Of a DNA stretch of 64,000 nucleotides, positions 40,626 to 51,190 are shown in pieces (the stretch's first letter is position 1; each line of letters begins with the position of its first letter). Source of the stretch: Batillaria attramentaria (Eukaryota; Mollusca; Gastropoda; Batillariidae); assembly GCA_018292915.2 (NCBI GenBank), contig JACVVK020000149.1, forward strand, positions 342,001 through 406,000. The letters are read 5' to 3'. Position numbers and translations under genes: made by a program. The notes beneath the pieces are model-generated. The model made no database searches and had not been told where the DNA came from. It was given only the letters and a program-made list of their open reading frames with translations.

Positions 40626-40913
40626 GAGCGTGATTTCAGGTCTGCACCAAATTGGTTCCAGTTTCATACTAAGATGCATGCCGAGTAGACTGACGGCCTT
40701 TTCTGTCGTGGTGCACCGAAAACAGTTTTCATAATCTTGACTGGTCAAAACATTCACTGAAGCATTCTTGACTCCAGACAAATTACATGAACTACCAAAT
40801 AATTTACTTTGATGCTCACATCTGTTTGGTTTACAGTATTAATCAGTCTTCATGTAGCAAATGTTTTTTTACTCATCAAAATGTACTATGGTCAACTGAA
40901 GTTCTCAGCTCAA

Positions 40914-41276
40914 CAGCCGCGAATTAGTCTTTGTGGCTTGTGCGGCTTTAAGTGAGTGAGTGAGTTTTTAGGGCTTAAAGCCGCGCAAGCCACAAAGACT
41001 AATTCGCGGCTGAGTGTGCCTGCACTACATGAAAAAAATCAAAAATGTAACGGTGGACAAAAGATGCAAACTGGTCTACGGGGCAATATAAACCCAGGAC
41101 ATGCAGGAGACGCTGCACCTTCATGCTAATTTCTCGAACTCCCGGTTACAAAAAAGCGTAGAAAACAAATGACAATTACAACTAGATAAAACAAAGATAA
41201 ATACTAAACGCATATACAGCAAATATTGCAACTTATCATCTCCTAGGTTGCGCGGCTTTAAGCTCTAAAAACTCAC
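40914..41276. mobile_element. LINE-B inserted into an older plus-oriented LINE-B tail
   Basis: Outer repeats TCTCAGCTCAA (40903-40913 and 41277-41287) bound a short tail in plus orientation: AGCCGCGAATTAGTCTTTGT, GCGGCTTTAAG and CTCTAAAAACTCACT. Inside it lies a 295-bp minus-oriented LINE-B (40953-41247), with its own duplication TTGTGCGGCTTTAAG / TTGCGCGGCTTTAAG (40938-40952 and 41248-41262). The newer copy therefore landed within the hairpin of the older one. The outer copy is the only plus-oriented member in the window. Confidence 0.85.
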
Positions 41277-41485
41277 TCTCAGCTCAAAGGTAAAATACAG
41301 CTACTGAGGTGAAAAGCTGCACACTTCAATTTTGTAGTAATATTCCAGTAACCCGCCTAAACATAGGCTAAACTGATTTCTTTCAAGCATAAATATGATA
41401 AGTTCTGTAGTACTAGTAGGTGTACCAAGTACTGCACAGTGTTAACGAGGGGAAGGGGGTGGGGGGGGGGGTGTCTAGAAAAGAA

Positions 41486-41927
41486 GCCATCATCTTACCT
41501 GCACACTGATGGAGTGGAAATTTTTCCTGTTTACATATTCAGCAGGCGCTTGTATCCGAATCTGTGTGCCATCAATACATCCCACAACATTGGGGAACCC
41601 ATTTTCGGCAAAAGACTTTGCCTTCGTTGCATCGGCTTCTCGTTGAGTTGGGAGCTTCACGTACTGTGGAACTTCACGGAGCAAGGCTCTGGTCACTCGT
41701 GTGATTGTTCTACAGGTAGTTGCTTGATCAGCTCCCCTACCATGTCTTGAAAGCTCCCACTTGCATAAAAACGCAAGGTGAGAAGCACCTGCATCAAGGG
41801 TGGCAGGGAGCCCCTCCGGTTCGATACTTCTATGGCCTCGCTGATGCTGTCAGTGATATTTGTGATGTCCTTCTAAATATGAACTTTTTAAAAAGTTCTT
41901 CGTTGTTGAACATCTCAAATGGGGTGA
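41486..41927 (-). pseudogene. Harbinger (HARBI1-like) transposase relic
   Basis: On the minus strand: EAIEVSNRRGSLPPLMQVLL, TLRFYASGSFQDMVGEL, a one-base slip, DQATTCRTITRVTRALL, FAENGFPNVVGCIDGTQIRI and YVNRKNFHSISVQ before a GTAAGA donor. GCIDGTQI carries the first catalytic Asp of the DDE triad. The helix-turn-helix-like TTCRTI block precedes it. Later exons with the other catalytic residues are not found. Together with the Myb/SANT relic at 40302 it marks one Harbinger element of roughly 1.7 kb. Confidence 0.75.
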
Positions 41928-42246
41928 GTGAGTGAGTTTTTAAGGCTCAAAGCCGTGCAAGCCACAAAGACTAATTCGCGGCTGAGTGTGCCTGCACTAC
42001 AAGAAAAAAACAAAAATGTAACGTTGGACATAGGATGCAAACTGGTCTACGGGGCAATATAAACCTAGGACATGCAGGAGACGCTGCACCTTCATGCTAA
42101 TTTCTCGAACGCCCGGTTACAAAAAAGTGTAGAAAACAAATCACATTTACAACTGGGTAAAACAAAGATAAATACTAAGTGCATATACAGCAAATATTGC
42201 AACTTATCATCTCCAAGGCGCAATAAACCAGTTCACAGCATACATG
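41924..42246 (-). mobile_element. LINE-B 3' end, about 320 bp
   Basis: GTGAGTGAGTGAG, TTTTTAAGGCTCAAAGCCGTG, loop, CGCGGC and UTR to CGCAATAAACCAGTTCACAG. It shares its whole UTR with 11819-12140. Confidence 0.85.
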
Positions 42247-42282
42247 TGATGAGACAAGGAAAATATGTCACTGTCAGGAAAT

Positions 42283-42466
42283 GCAGTATTTCGCTGCTAG
42301 ACATTGATGCATTAAGAAGCAAGCTGCTTCGTTTTATTATGCACCATGATAACATTACCGATGACGATGAAATTGCAGTATTTCGCTGCTAGACATTGAT
42401 GCATTAAGAAGCAAGCTGCTTCGTTTTATTATGCACCATGATAACATTACCGATGACGATGAAATT
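42283..42466 (+). repeat. Exact 92-bp tandem duplication
   Basis: GCAGTATTTCGCTGCTAGAC … GACGATGAAATT occurs twice head to tail (42283-42374 and 42375-42466). It lies in coding-like sequence and shifts the frame (92 is not a multiple of 3). Confidence 0.9.
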
Positions 42467-43060
42467 GTTGATGTTTGTGGTGATATTGGTGGAGGTGGTG
42501 GTAGGATAGATGGTGGAAGCAGGACACGAGACTCACACATTGATGTGAAATTAAGATGATGATGCGGGTCGCAGGGATGGTGGTGGGGGTGGTGGTGAAA
42601 GCGTAGATGGTGCGAACAAGAAATGCGAGGTCCCAAGATACACTGGGAAATGTTGGGACAAAATACACTGTTGCATGTACTGCTTGAAGTTGTATTCAAA
42701 ATTGCCCAGACACCTTGAACAGGTTCACGCAGATGAGCTTGATGTAGCAAAAGCTCTGGCCTACCCAAAGAAAAGTACAGAGACAAAAGATGTGGCTGGA
42801 AATCAGGAATACAGATTTTGCTCATAACAGAAAGGTCATTGCAGAGCAGGATGGTCAGCTCATAACAAAAAGACAGGTGGGAGAAGTGAAAATTTCACAT
42901 TTTGTTCCATGCCCCAGCTGCCTTGGAATGTTTTAGGGTAAAGATCTATGGCGACATGCTAAGAAATGCAAACTTCGAAACGAAACAGGTACCTCAAATA
43001 AGGGGCCAACACCAGACAGAAGGCAAATTCCTCCTGCCTGTTGCCTTGGATATAAATGTG

Positions 43061-43202
43061 TTAGTTAGTTAGTTATTTAGGGCTTAACGCCGCGCAAGCA
43101 ACAAAGACTATTTCGCAGCTAGCACAGTCCCATCCTGCCAGGTTATAAATGAGTGAGCGAGTGAGTGAGTAAGTGAGTTTTTAGGGCTTAAAGCCGCGCA
43201 AG
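43061..43202 (-). mobile_element. Two LINE tails (A then B) inserted at one site
   Basis: A LINE-A tail (43061-43142) and a LINE-B tail (about 43153-43202) lie back to back. The target word is present three times (GATATAAATG, GTTATAAATG, GAGATAAATG), once at each boundary. The intact site GAGATAAATGAG is seen at 46017 in the paralogue. Confidence 0.75.
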
Positions 43203-43656
43203 GAGATAAATGAGATGTTCAACAGAGAAATAGTGGCCACAATGCACAATGATGACGTAAGAGTAGTGGCCACTCAGGACGCGCTGATACTTAAGTGTGG
43301 CCAAAAACTATTTGCAACATGTTTCACGCAAAGGCACCAGTACCAATATGTAAAGCAGAAAATTAAAGTGCCAGATCAATGAAAAATAAACGTGCAAAAA
43401 CGCCTGGAAAAACAAGTCAGTGATAAAGCCTCGAGTCTTTTAAAGTCACTTTCCATGCTTTCGTGAATAAAAAGTGACATTAAGTCGATCATTTTTAACG
43501 GAAAAGACGACGTTTCGCACTTCCGGTGAAAATGGCTCATTCCGCGCCATTACCCACTGCGCTAACGGGTAGTCAAACTGGTGACGTAAGCGAAGGGACC
43601 CAGCATCAGCTTCCGTAGTACCAAAAGCTAACGTCTTCTGCGAATTTGAGTCAGTA

Positions 43657-44000
43657 ATGCCTTCAAGGTGTGTTGTTGGTGGGTGCAGCAACATAGCACG
43701 CAACAGAATTTCGCTGCATGGGTTTCCTGCCGACCAGAATGTGCGTCGGAAATGGGACAACTTTGTCCTCAACAGCCGGAAAGACTGGTGGGTGGGCAAA
43801 GGCGTTGGCAGCTTCACAAAATTATGTAGTGCGCATTTTCAGTCGTCCGACTTCGAAGGACAGGTAGCGGCAGCATTGGGTTATAAAAAAACTAACGTTA
43901 AAACGCTCCGCTGTCCCAACTATCTTGCAGCCAGTATCGAGAGAGGCCACCGAGCAGACGAACGCCGCCAGGAAGCGGAGAGCTGAAACGAAACTGGAAG
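43657..44000 (+). pseudogene. THAP-domain exon
   Basis: The ATG at 43657 opens MPSRCVVGGCSNIARNRISL, HGFPADQN, RRKWDNFVLNSRKDWW and LCSAHFQSSDFEGQ, a complete C2CH THAP finger (C-x4-C … C-x2-H). The AVPTI box that closes the domain is present (KRSAVPTILQPVSREATEQT) but in another frame, shifted in the A-run near 43890. The exon continues ARKRRAETKLEVAR to a GTGAGT donor near 43999. THAP fingers bind transposon ends or promoters. The partial paralogue at 46081 carries the same shift. Confidence 0.75.
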
Positions 44001-44033
44001 TTGCCAGGGTGAGTATGTGCAGGTTCATCCCCA

Positions 44034-45243
44034 ATGATGAAGGTGGAAGCTGCAAAGGTGATGTGGAGGTGCTCTGAAGCAACTCACAAGCTGTGTTACA
44101 CCACCATGCTCTCTGATGGTGACACCAAGACATTCACTGTGCTGAATGAACTCAAACCCTCTGGTGAGGCAGTTGAAATCAGCAAGGAGGAGTGCATCAA
44201 CCACGTCAGCAAGAGATTAGGCACTGCACTTCGAAATGTCCTCACAGATTGCAGGAAGCGGGGCATCACTCTTGGGGGGCGAGGCAAAGGTCAACTAACC
44301 CAAGCCGCCATCAGAAAGCTATTTACTACAACCGTGCTGTTCGGGGTAACAATACTGAGGATGGTATGCAGGCAGCTATTCTGGCATCTGTGTATCATTG
44401 TTTCTCTACTGACAAGAAACCTCAGCACCAGTACTGCCCCACAGGTGAGGGATCCTGGTGTTTCTTTCAGTCAGCGGTGTCCAGACATGAGGTGCCTGGC
44501 AACCATGACAAGTTGGTTCACACCCCCCTGAATTTTGAGAAGCCGAGTCCCCATCTCTTGCCCATCTATGAAAGACTGTCAGCAGACCACCTGTTGTCCA
44601 GATGTGTGGCAGGCAAGACATAAAATGCTAATGAAAGTCTGCATGGTGCTATTTGGTCACGTTGTGCCAAGGACACATTTGCATCCCGCAGGCGTGTCCA
44701 CTTTGCTGTAGTAACAGCGATTCAGGAATTCAATTTTGGTCCTGCTGCAGCACATGACATTGCTGAATTCTAAGGGTTTGCAAGGGGAAAGAACATGGCT
44801 CAACTTGGTGCAGCAAGAACAAAGAAGAGACTGAGAAACAGCCTGAAGTGTGTGCGTGACAAGGAGTCCAAGAGGAGTTCGTTATTTGGGGCTTTACGCC
44901 GCGCAAGCAACAGAGACTATTTCGCGGCTAAGCTGTCTTTCCCTGCCCGGTCATTAAAAATAAAAGACAGGCGATAACACAGGGTGTAAATATATATATT
45001 AAAAATCTGTGTGGTTTAAATGAGTCGTTCCACGGTTTCATAAAAGACAGTATAGATAAGTCGGTGGAAGTCTGTACTATTTAAAGATACTATATCTTAT
45101 AAAACAAATTTGCCTCTTTCAAGAAACTGAAGATGCTGTCAGGGAGTCCAAGAGGAGGGACAAAGTGCGGGCGGCAAAACTGAAGAGGGTGGAGGAGCTG
45201 ATGGCCCTTGAGGGAGGACCTTCATACATCCCTGGAGGATTCT
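44034..45243 (+). pseudogene. Mutator-like transposase, C-terminal part
   Basis: It reads VMWRCSEATHKLCYTTMLSD, GDTKTFTVLNEL, ECINHVSKRLGTALRNVLTD and LGGRGKGQLTQAAI, then a one-base slip to YYNRAVRGNNTEDGMQAAIL, HCFSTDKKPQHQYCPTGEGS and WCFFQSAVSRHEVPG, a stop after CVAGKT, and NANESLHGAIWSRCAKDTFA. With the LINE-A insert (44878-45142) removed, it ends KRVEELMALEGGPSYIPGGF and stop. These are the later blocks of the same PF20700-type family as 34869-37197. Whether the THAP exon belonged to it is not clear. Confidence 0.75.
44878..45142 (-). mobile_element. LINE-A 3' end, 265 bp, with 15-bp TSD
   Basis: TTCGTTATTTGGGGCTTTAC, hairpin, UTR and the start of ORF2 C-terminal sequence (GCCTCTTTCAAGAAACTGAA). 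Perfect repeats GGAGTCCAAGAGGAG at 44863-44877 and 45143-45157. Confidence 0.9.
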
Positions 45244-45770
45244 AGACAGCTGAGCAAACTGACAGGTTGAGTTAGTGTGAAAAGCAAGTGAAACCAAACA
45301 CTCAAGTTTACATCTGGTGTGTGCAACAGCAGTTATACATTGTACTTCTTTTTCGTCTGTTTTCTCCGTTTTCTCTTTTCGCACTAAATACAAATTAAAG
45401 AAAGAATTGTCTCTGAAACTGCTTGTCATATTTTCTTGAAATTTGACACATACACAGCCATAGACATGCTTTGTAAAATTACAACACCTTTTTTTGGATA
45501 TGTTCATTCCTTTTTTTAATTACTGACTATGGAATATGCCGTCGAGTCTTATCTCGGCATCTCTGGGACGTTGCATACCCCCCAAAAATTACATTTAAAA
45601 AAAAAGCAGTGGAAAAAGTAATTGCTGTTGTAATTTTACAAAGGACCTGGTTAATCATCAGCTTAACACACATGCTTTTTCATATTTCTAGTCATATACT
45701 ATTACGATCATACACAAAAAATGATGATAAACTACTGTTTACAGAAAATAGATATTTCTCCAGCACATTC
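45244..45770. other. 3' flank, no gene seen
   Basis: AT-rich sequence after the Mutator-like stop codon. No recognisable structure. Confidence 0.45.
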
Positions 45771-46260
45771 CCTTAAAGCCGCGCAAGCCACAAAGACTAA
45801 TTCGCTGTTGAGTGTGCCTGCACTACATGAAAAAAAACAAAAATGTAACGTTGGACAAAGGATGAGATTTTGTTCCATGCCCCAGCTGCCTTGGAATGTT
45901 TCAGGGTAAAGATCTATGGCGACATGCTAAGAAATGCAAACTTCGAAAGGAGGCAGGTACCTCAAATAAGGGGCCAACACCAGACAAAGGGCAAATTCCT
46001 CCTGTCTGTTGCCTTGGAGATAAATGAGACGTTCAACAGAGAAATAGTGGCCACAATGCACAATGATGATGTAAGAGTAGACGGACAGGTAGCAGCAGCA
46101 TTGGGTCATAAAAAAAACTCTAACGTTAAAACGCTCCGCTGTCCCAACTATCTTGCGGCCAGTATCGAGAGAGGCCACTGAGCAGACGAACGCCGCCAGG
46201 AAGCGGAGAGCTGAAACGAAACTGGAAGTTGCCAGGGTGAGCGAACGTTTGAAAACGCTT
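45771..46260 (+). pseudogene. Chimeric duplicate of the C2H2 and THAP relics
   Basis: A LINE-B fragment without tail repeats (45771-45866, minus) precedes a copy of the C2H2 segment (FVPCPSCLGMFQGKDLWRHA-type reading, 45868-46079) joined directly to the second half of the THAP exon (46081-46240). Relative to 42.9-44.0 kb about 600 bp are missing between the two parts. The C2H2 part keeps CAG where the other copy has TAG, and has the uninterrupted target GAGATAAATGAG. It therefore separated before the LINE tails at 43061 arrived. Confidence 0.7.
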
Positions 46261-46480
46261 GTCCTTGAAGTGTAGGGACCACAGATTTGATTGTCTTACA
46301 TAAGTGACTAGACTATCCAAATTACAACAGTCAAAAGGCCTCATGCTAATGTTGTGCCATATTCAATTCATGCTATTCATGTAGAAACAGAATTCCTGAT
46401 ATTATTCTGAAACGAGTAGCGGATCGGACTCGAGATCTTCTCGGGGGGGTCCGAGTCCGGAGTTAGAGGGCACACAAGCG

Positions 46481-47992
46481 TTGCCTTCCATCACTTCTTC
46501 CGAACTGCAGAGGCTGCAGTCGGAGGATAGGGAACTCAGGATCTTTTTGCGGTGGTTTAGTCGGCAGACATACCCCGCCAAGGAGGAACGTAAAGGGGCG
46601 GGCCGGTCGCTTGTGGTGCTGTTGCGACAGTGGGATCGCATGGCGCTTAAGGAAGGACTCTTGTACCGCAGGATGAAAACTGGAGATCAGTTGGTGGTGC
46701 CGGGGAGTCTTCGGCGAGCAGTATTTTCATCAGTGCACGGGACAGGGCATCAGGGGACTGAGCGTTGCGTGCAACTCTTGCAGCAGAGGGCTTATTGGCC
46801 AGGGATGCATGCAGATGTGGCGAGGTGGGTGAAGAGATGTGAGAGATGTGCTCACGCAAAGCTTCCTGGGGTAAGGGTGGCAGCGCCTATGGGGCATTTG
46901 TTGGCCACTCGACCGCTGGAGGATTTGGCCGTGGATTTCACCATTCTGGAGAAGTCATCTGATGGGCATGAGAATGTCCTAGTCATGACTGACGTGTTTA
47001 CTAAGCTGACAATGGCAGTACCTACCCGAGACCAGAAAGCGCCTACTGTGGCGAAAGTACTGGTTCGGGAGTGGTTCCAGAAGTTTGGGATTCCCTGCAG
47101 GTTGCACAGTGACCAGGGGAGGAATTTTGAGTCTGAGGTGGTGCGGGAGCTCTGTTCTTTGTATGGGATACAGAAGTCTAGGACTACGCCGTATCACCCT
47201 CAGGGTAATGCACAGTGCGAGAGATTCAACAGAACGCTGCATGACTTGCTAAGGACGCTTCCGCAGAATCAAAAGAGGAAATGGCCCGGGTTGCTACCAG
47301 AACTATTGTATACATACAACGTTACTCCCCACGCATCCACGGGATTTTCCCCGTTCTACCTCATGTTTGGTCGAAACCCGAAGTTGCTGGTCGATTTCCT
47401 GTTGGGGACAGGACTAGGGGGGGGGACACGGCTCCGCAGGGTCGACTGGGTTCAGGAACATAGGGAACGCTTGGAGTTGGCGTTCGCAGCAAGGCTCAGA
47501 AGAGGTTGTACTCCGGCCGCCGCCGAGAGGAAACGGCGCCATGACCAAAAGGTGCCATTAGATCTGTTGAAAGTGGGAGACCGGGTTCTGTTGAGAGCAC
47601 ATCATGTGGGGAGGGCTAAGATACAGGACTCGTGGCAGCCTGAGGTTTACGTGGTGGTCAGGGTTCCGGATCGAGAAGATGGACCCTACTTAATTCAAGG
47701 AGAGAGCAGTGAGGTCCAAAGGGTGGTGAACCGGATGCAGCTGAAGAGATGTTGGTATCTTCCTAAGGAGGAGGCTACCATCTTGAGGAGTCCTCTACTT
47801 TCGAGGAGGCTGGTTCCCCAGGAGAAGGGAGGAAGACGGACGGTGACGCTTAGAAGGTCGGGAGAAGGGTTTCAGGAGTCTCAGTTCAAAGTCATGGTGC
47901 ACTCTGAAGTGGCAGACCGGGTCCGGGAAGGTGATCACCCAGGGTCCAGACCACTGGCGGGTATGGGTGGGGCTGTGCAGGGGGGAAACTGA
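46481..47992 (+). CDS. Ty3/Gypsy integrase (Pol C-terminal region)
   Basis: A 500-residue open frame without an ATG at its start, so probably the end of a longer Pol. After a short RNase H-side tail it has the H2C2 zinc domain (HGTGHQGTERCVQLLQQRAY, WPGMHADVARWVKRCERCAH), then the DDE core: LEDLAVDFTILEK, LHSDQGRNFESEV and NAQCERFNRTLHDLLR. GFSPFYLMFGRNPKL follows, and the C-terminal part has VGDRVLLRAHHVGRAKIQDS and EVYVVVRVPDREDGPYLIQG. All catalytic residues are present. RT and RNase H are not upstream, so the copy is 5'-truncated. Integrase inserts the cDNA in the nucleus. Confidence 0.85.
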   Translation: MPSITSSELQRLQSEDRELRIFLRWFSRQTYPAKEERKGAGRSLVVLLRQWDRMALKEGLLYRRMKTGDQLVVPGSLRRAVFSSVHGTGHQGTERCVQLLQQRAYWPGMHADVARWVKRCERCAHAKLPGVRVAAPMGHLLATRPLEDLAVDFTILEKSSDGHENVLVMTDVFTKLTMAVPTRDQKAPTVAKVLVREWFQKFGIPCRLHSDQGRNFESEVVRELCSLYGIQKSRTTPYHPQGNAQCERFNRTLHDLLRTLPQNQKRKWPGLLPELLYTYNVTPHASTGFSPFYLMFGRNPKLLVDFLLGTGLGGGTRLRRVDWVQEHRERLELAFAARLRRGCTPAAAERKRRHDQKVPLDLLKVGDRVLLRAHHVGRAKIQDSWQPEVYVVVRVPDREDGPYLIQGESSEVQRVVNRMQLKRCWYLPKEEATILRSPLLSRRLVPQEKGGRRTVTLRRSGEGFQESQFKVMVHSEVADRVREGDHPGSRPLAGMGGAVQGGN

Positions 47993-49752
47993 CAGCCACC
48001 CCGGAGTCGGAGGTGGAGGAGGTTCCACCAGTTACATTGCATCGTAAATCTACGTCGGAATGGCCCAAGATGCCACCGGTCGATGCGGAACAGACCTCGG
48101 GATCTGAAGATGGGAAAGCAGTCCGTTAGGACCCCTATAGGAACCACTAGAGAACAGCTGGAAAGCATAGTAATCAGCACCATTTACCTTGCGGGTTTTG
48201 TGCAGAACATACAGGCGGAGGAATTCACGTTGCGGTTAATAGATCATTGACTCGCAGTGTAGCACAGATGGTGAAGGTCTGTGGGCAGCCGGGTGAGGCC
48301 TTGCGGATAGGAAGTAGACGCCATTTTTTTAGCGGCCGGGTCCCCGGGCATTTGGCTGCCCAAGTACGGCGTAGCGGCGACCGACCCGGTTGGGGGCACG
48401 CGAGGGAGGAGGCGAAATTGGATAAGGTCTGCTCGGACAGCCCTGGGCCAGCTGTCCGGGTGGTAGCTCATTCTACCTCAGGGGTAGTGGGACCGGAATT
48501 TGTCGCCGGGGATAGGTCAGATATATGTCTGTTGGTCTCTGGCGTTTGTTCTGACGTTAGTGTTAGGTTGATGTGTCTAGTAACACCTACCTAGCCTTAA
48601 TTAGATTCGCCCGTAGTCTTTTGGGAAGGTTGAAGTGTGATGTTCTACTCAGCCCTAAAGGACTAATTTTCTGATTCAGGCTTAATATTACTAAAATGTT
48701 AAAATAGATCGTTTTCTGTGGTCTGGTTGTGTACAGAGTTCACCAGACCCAAAGGATACTCTCCCGATGATGAATATAAAGTATGTATTTGTCAAAAAAT
48801 TTTACTGCCGACTCTCCAAGTTTCATCCGTGGTGGAAAACCTTCAGAGCAGGGAGTATTTGAAGTAAAAAGAGTAATAGTATACTGTAGTAAAAGTACTG
48901 CATACCTCGTGCATTTATTAATTTACGGTGGAAGACTAGTGTTGTTTTGTGCTGCACAGAAAGGAAGCTGCTCAGGTGCAGATCTTGTTCAGCACATGCG
49001 GTAGTAATACAAAGCATGCTTGTACCTCTGGTACATAAGTCACACTTGGTTCAAAACCTTAGGGTTAAAACTAAGGTAAAACGCATTTGCATTTTTATAT
49101 TTATTCAGTTGGAACAGCTGATACATGACCTCCGGAGGCAGTTTTTCAAAAAAAAAAGAAAGAGGAAAGAAAAGAAGGGATACAAAATTTTTAACAAAAC
49201 TGTTTTCAGTAAGACAGCATGGAACTTTCCTTGCGCAACTGTCTATACATTTCTTCACAAAGATAAAGGAGGTTAAAACTTAAATGAAGTGGTTAAAATA
49301 CAGCCCATAAACAAAAAGACAAAAAAGCTTGACAGCATTTGTTCTCTTAAGAGCGAGGTGTGTCCATGAACAAGTATTAGGTTAGGGAGGATATTTTGAG
49401 GAAGGGAGGAGATAAGGTGCTGGTGTGGTCACCACCGGGCGTTAGTAGTAGGCCGTTTCACCTACGGGTGTTTAGTTCGGGACTGGGTAGTTCTTGTTTG
49501 TCCAACGCTAGTACGTTGTAGTGCGGCGTCCGGTTTTGTTTTTTTGTTATCTGGTCTCGTGACCGGGCTGGGTATATGACGGTTACCTCCATGAGGTATT
49601 GTAAGTTAAGTGATGGACATGGCTTCGGCCGTGTAGGTTGGATTTAGGTTATTTTGTAGATGCTGTAAATAAAAGTTTAAATGCTTGAAATTGTTTTAGG
49701 ATGCCTCTTGTGCCATAAACTGTCAGGAGACAGTTCCCCGAGTTGGGGAGGA
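47993..49752 (+). other. 3' internal region of the Gypsy element
   Basis: About 1.76 kb between the integrase stop and the LTR, with no strong frame. The end carries GAGTTGGGGAGGA, a purine-rich tract directly before the LTR. It is unusually long for a 3' UTR and could hold a decayed extra gene. Confidence 0.5.
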
Positions 49753-49833
49753 TGTGACCGTTTGTCTTTTGTTTTCGGTTTGGTTTGTATTATGTAGTGC
49801 TGTCTGCGACAGTATTACCATATAAGGACATAA

Positions 49834-49962
49834 GCGAGCGAGTTTTTAGGGCTTAAAGCCGCGCAAGCCACAAAGACTAATTCGCGGCTGAGTGTGCCTG
49901 CACTACATGAAAAAAACAAAAATGGAACGGTGGACAAAGGATGCAAACTGGTCTACGGGGCA
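49834..49962 (-). mobile_element. LINE-B tail, 129 bp, with 14-bp TSD
   Basis: GCGAGCGAGTTTTTAGGGC, hairpin, UTR to GTCTACGGGGCA. Repeats ATATAAGGACATAA at 49820-49833 and 49963-49976. It is absent from the sister LTR, so it arrived after the two LTRs separated. Confidence 0.9.
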
Positions 49963-51190
49963 ATATAAGGACATAAAAAAATGTGGCCCGGAGTTGGTTA
50001 TTTATTCAGTTGAAATTAAGTATTTCTATTTTCTGTTAATGATCATAGGCTATAAAAGTGGCCGGTGGCCTTTTTCTTAGTTAAAATAAATAATAGATCT
50101 TATGTTTGGGATCGAGGTAGAAGGGTTCGTTTTGTGTAAAATCCCGTTGCGAGGCTTTGGTGGCACCCGAGTGCAGGCCGGATGGGGCTATTTTATAGCC
50201 TGGGTCGTCTGCTGTTTTTTGTAAAATTTATGGGAGAAGGGTCATAGATTTGGTTGTGAGCATGTAGTATGTGTGTTGAAGGGGTCAGGGGGAGTAGAAA
50301 ACTGAAGGTGTTCTTATAAGACTTTAGGGAAAACCCGCGTATTGGAAGGGGACTCTTTATATCGCGGAAGGGTTTGGGCCTAGATTTGTGTTCCTCCGCG
50401 GTTTTCGCGCCGTTTTCGTCCTTTTTTTCTCCAAGATTTCGGAGGAGAAGGACGTGTTACTGTCCAGCTCTGGTTTAGGGCCAAGGCAGGGTTCGTGGAC
50501 TTGAGCCACTGGAAGACTGGTTGTGTTCAGTGGTTAGCAGGACACAGCAGTTGTACTGTCGGCGTGTACATTCGCTGGAGACTCGTGGGACGACGGGTGG
50601 ACGTGTGTTCTGTGACTACTGGGGCGCAGTTTTCGCTGGCGTGTATATTCGCCGGAGGCTAAGGTATGTGGAGCGCTCTGACGCTCTGGCTTTATTATTT
50701 TATTGCTTGACTCTAAGGCCGATCAAGTAGTATGGTAGCGGGTTTTTGGTTTTATGATTTTGGGGTTAGATGCCTATACGGATAAAGTGGTGTTGACCGA
50801 ACGTTCTCCTGCTTGTGTAGGAGGCGGCTGGTGGTCGGTTCCTGACGCGGAGGATAGGAGATTGCTGTCGGTTGGTGCAGGGTGAGTGTTGTTATATGGG
50901 GATTTGGGGTGATGTGGTTTGTTTTTTTAAATAAATTAATAATGAACCGCTGGGTATTACCCCCAGGCATTATTGCTGTGCAGGTATTCTAGGACGATTT
51001 GCATGGCAATTAAGTCTTAATACATAATTAATTATGGTCATGAGATACCGTTAAGTAAGTACCAGTACGGCAGTAGCGCTCACAAATAAGAACTGGGGTA
51101 TGTTTGAATGTGTGTTATGTTTGTGTGTTGCAGGGTTTCTTTTTTGGGGTTTCTTCTTGGGGAAGCGTGGGGTTATTTTGTAGTCCCCTA

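Larger units (their letters stand above)
42246..43400 (+). pseudogene. C2H2 zinc-finger protein relic with tandem exon duplication
   Basis: The frame reads KYVTVRKCSISLLDIDALRS and LLRFIMHHDNITDDDEI, then a Gly-rich part, a finger HCCMYCLKLYSKLPRHLEQV-H, and further on ISHFVPCPSCLGMF and GKDLWRHAKKCKLRNETGTS. A TAG follows CLGMF here, but the duplicate at 45.9 kb has CAG (Gln), so the stop is a recent C-to-T change. Two LINE tails split the gene at 43061-43202, and coding-like sequence resumes to about 43380 (LILKCGQKLFATCFTQRHQY). The pattern of a C2H2 pair with CP-x-C-L-G … LWRH-x-K-x-C is known from uncharacterised repeat-associated invertebrate and fish proteins. Confidence 0.55.
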
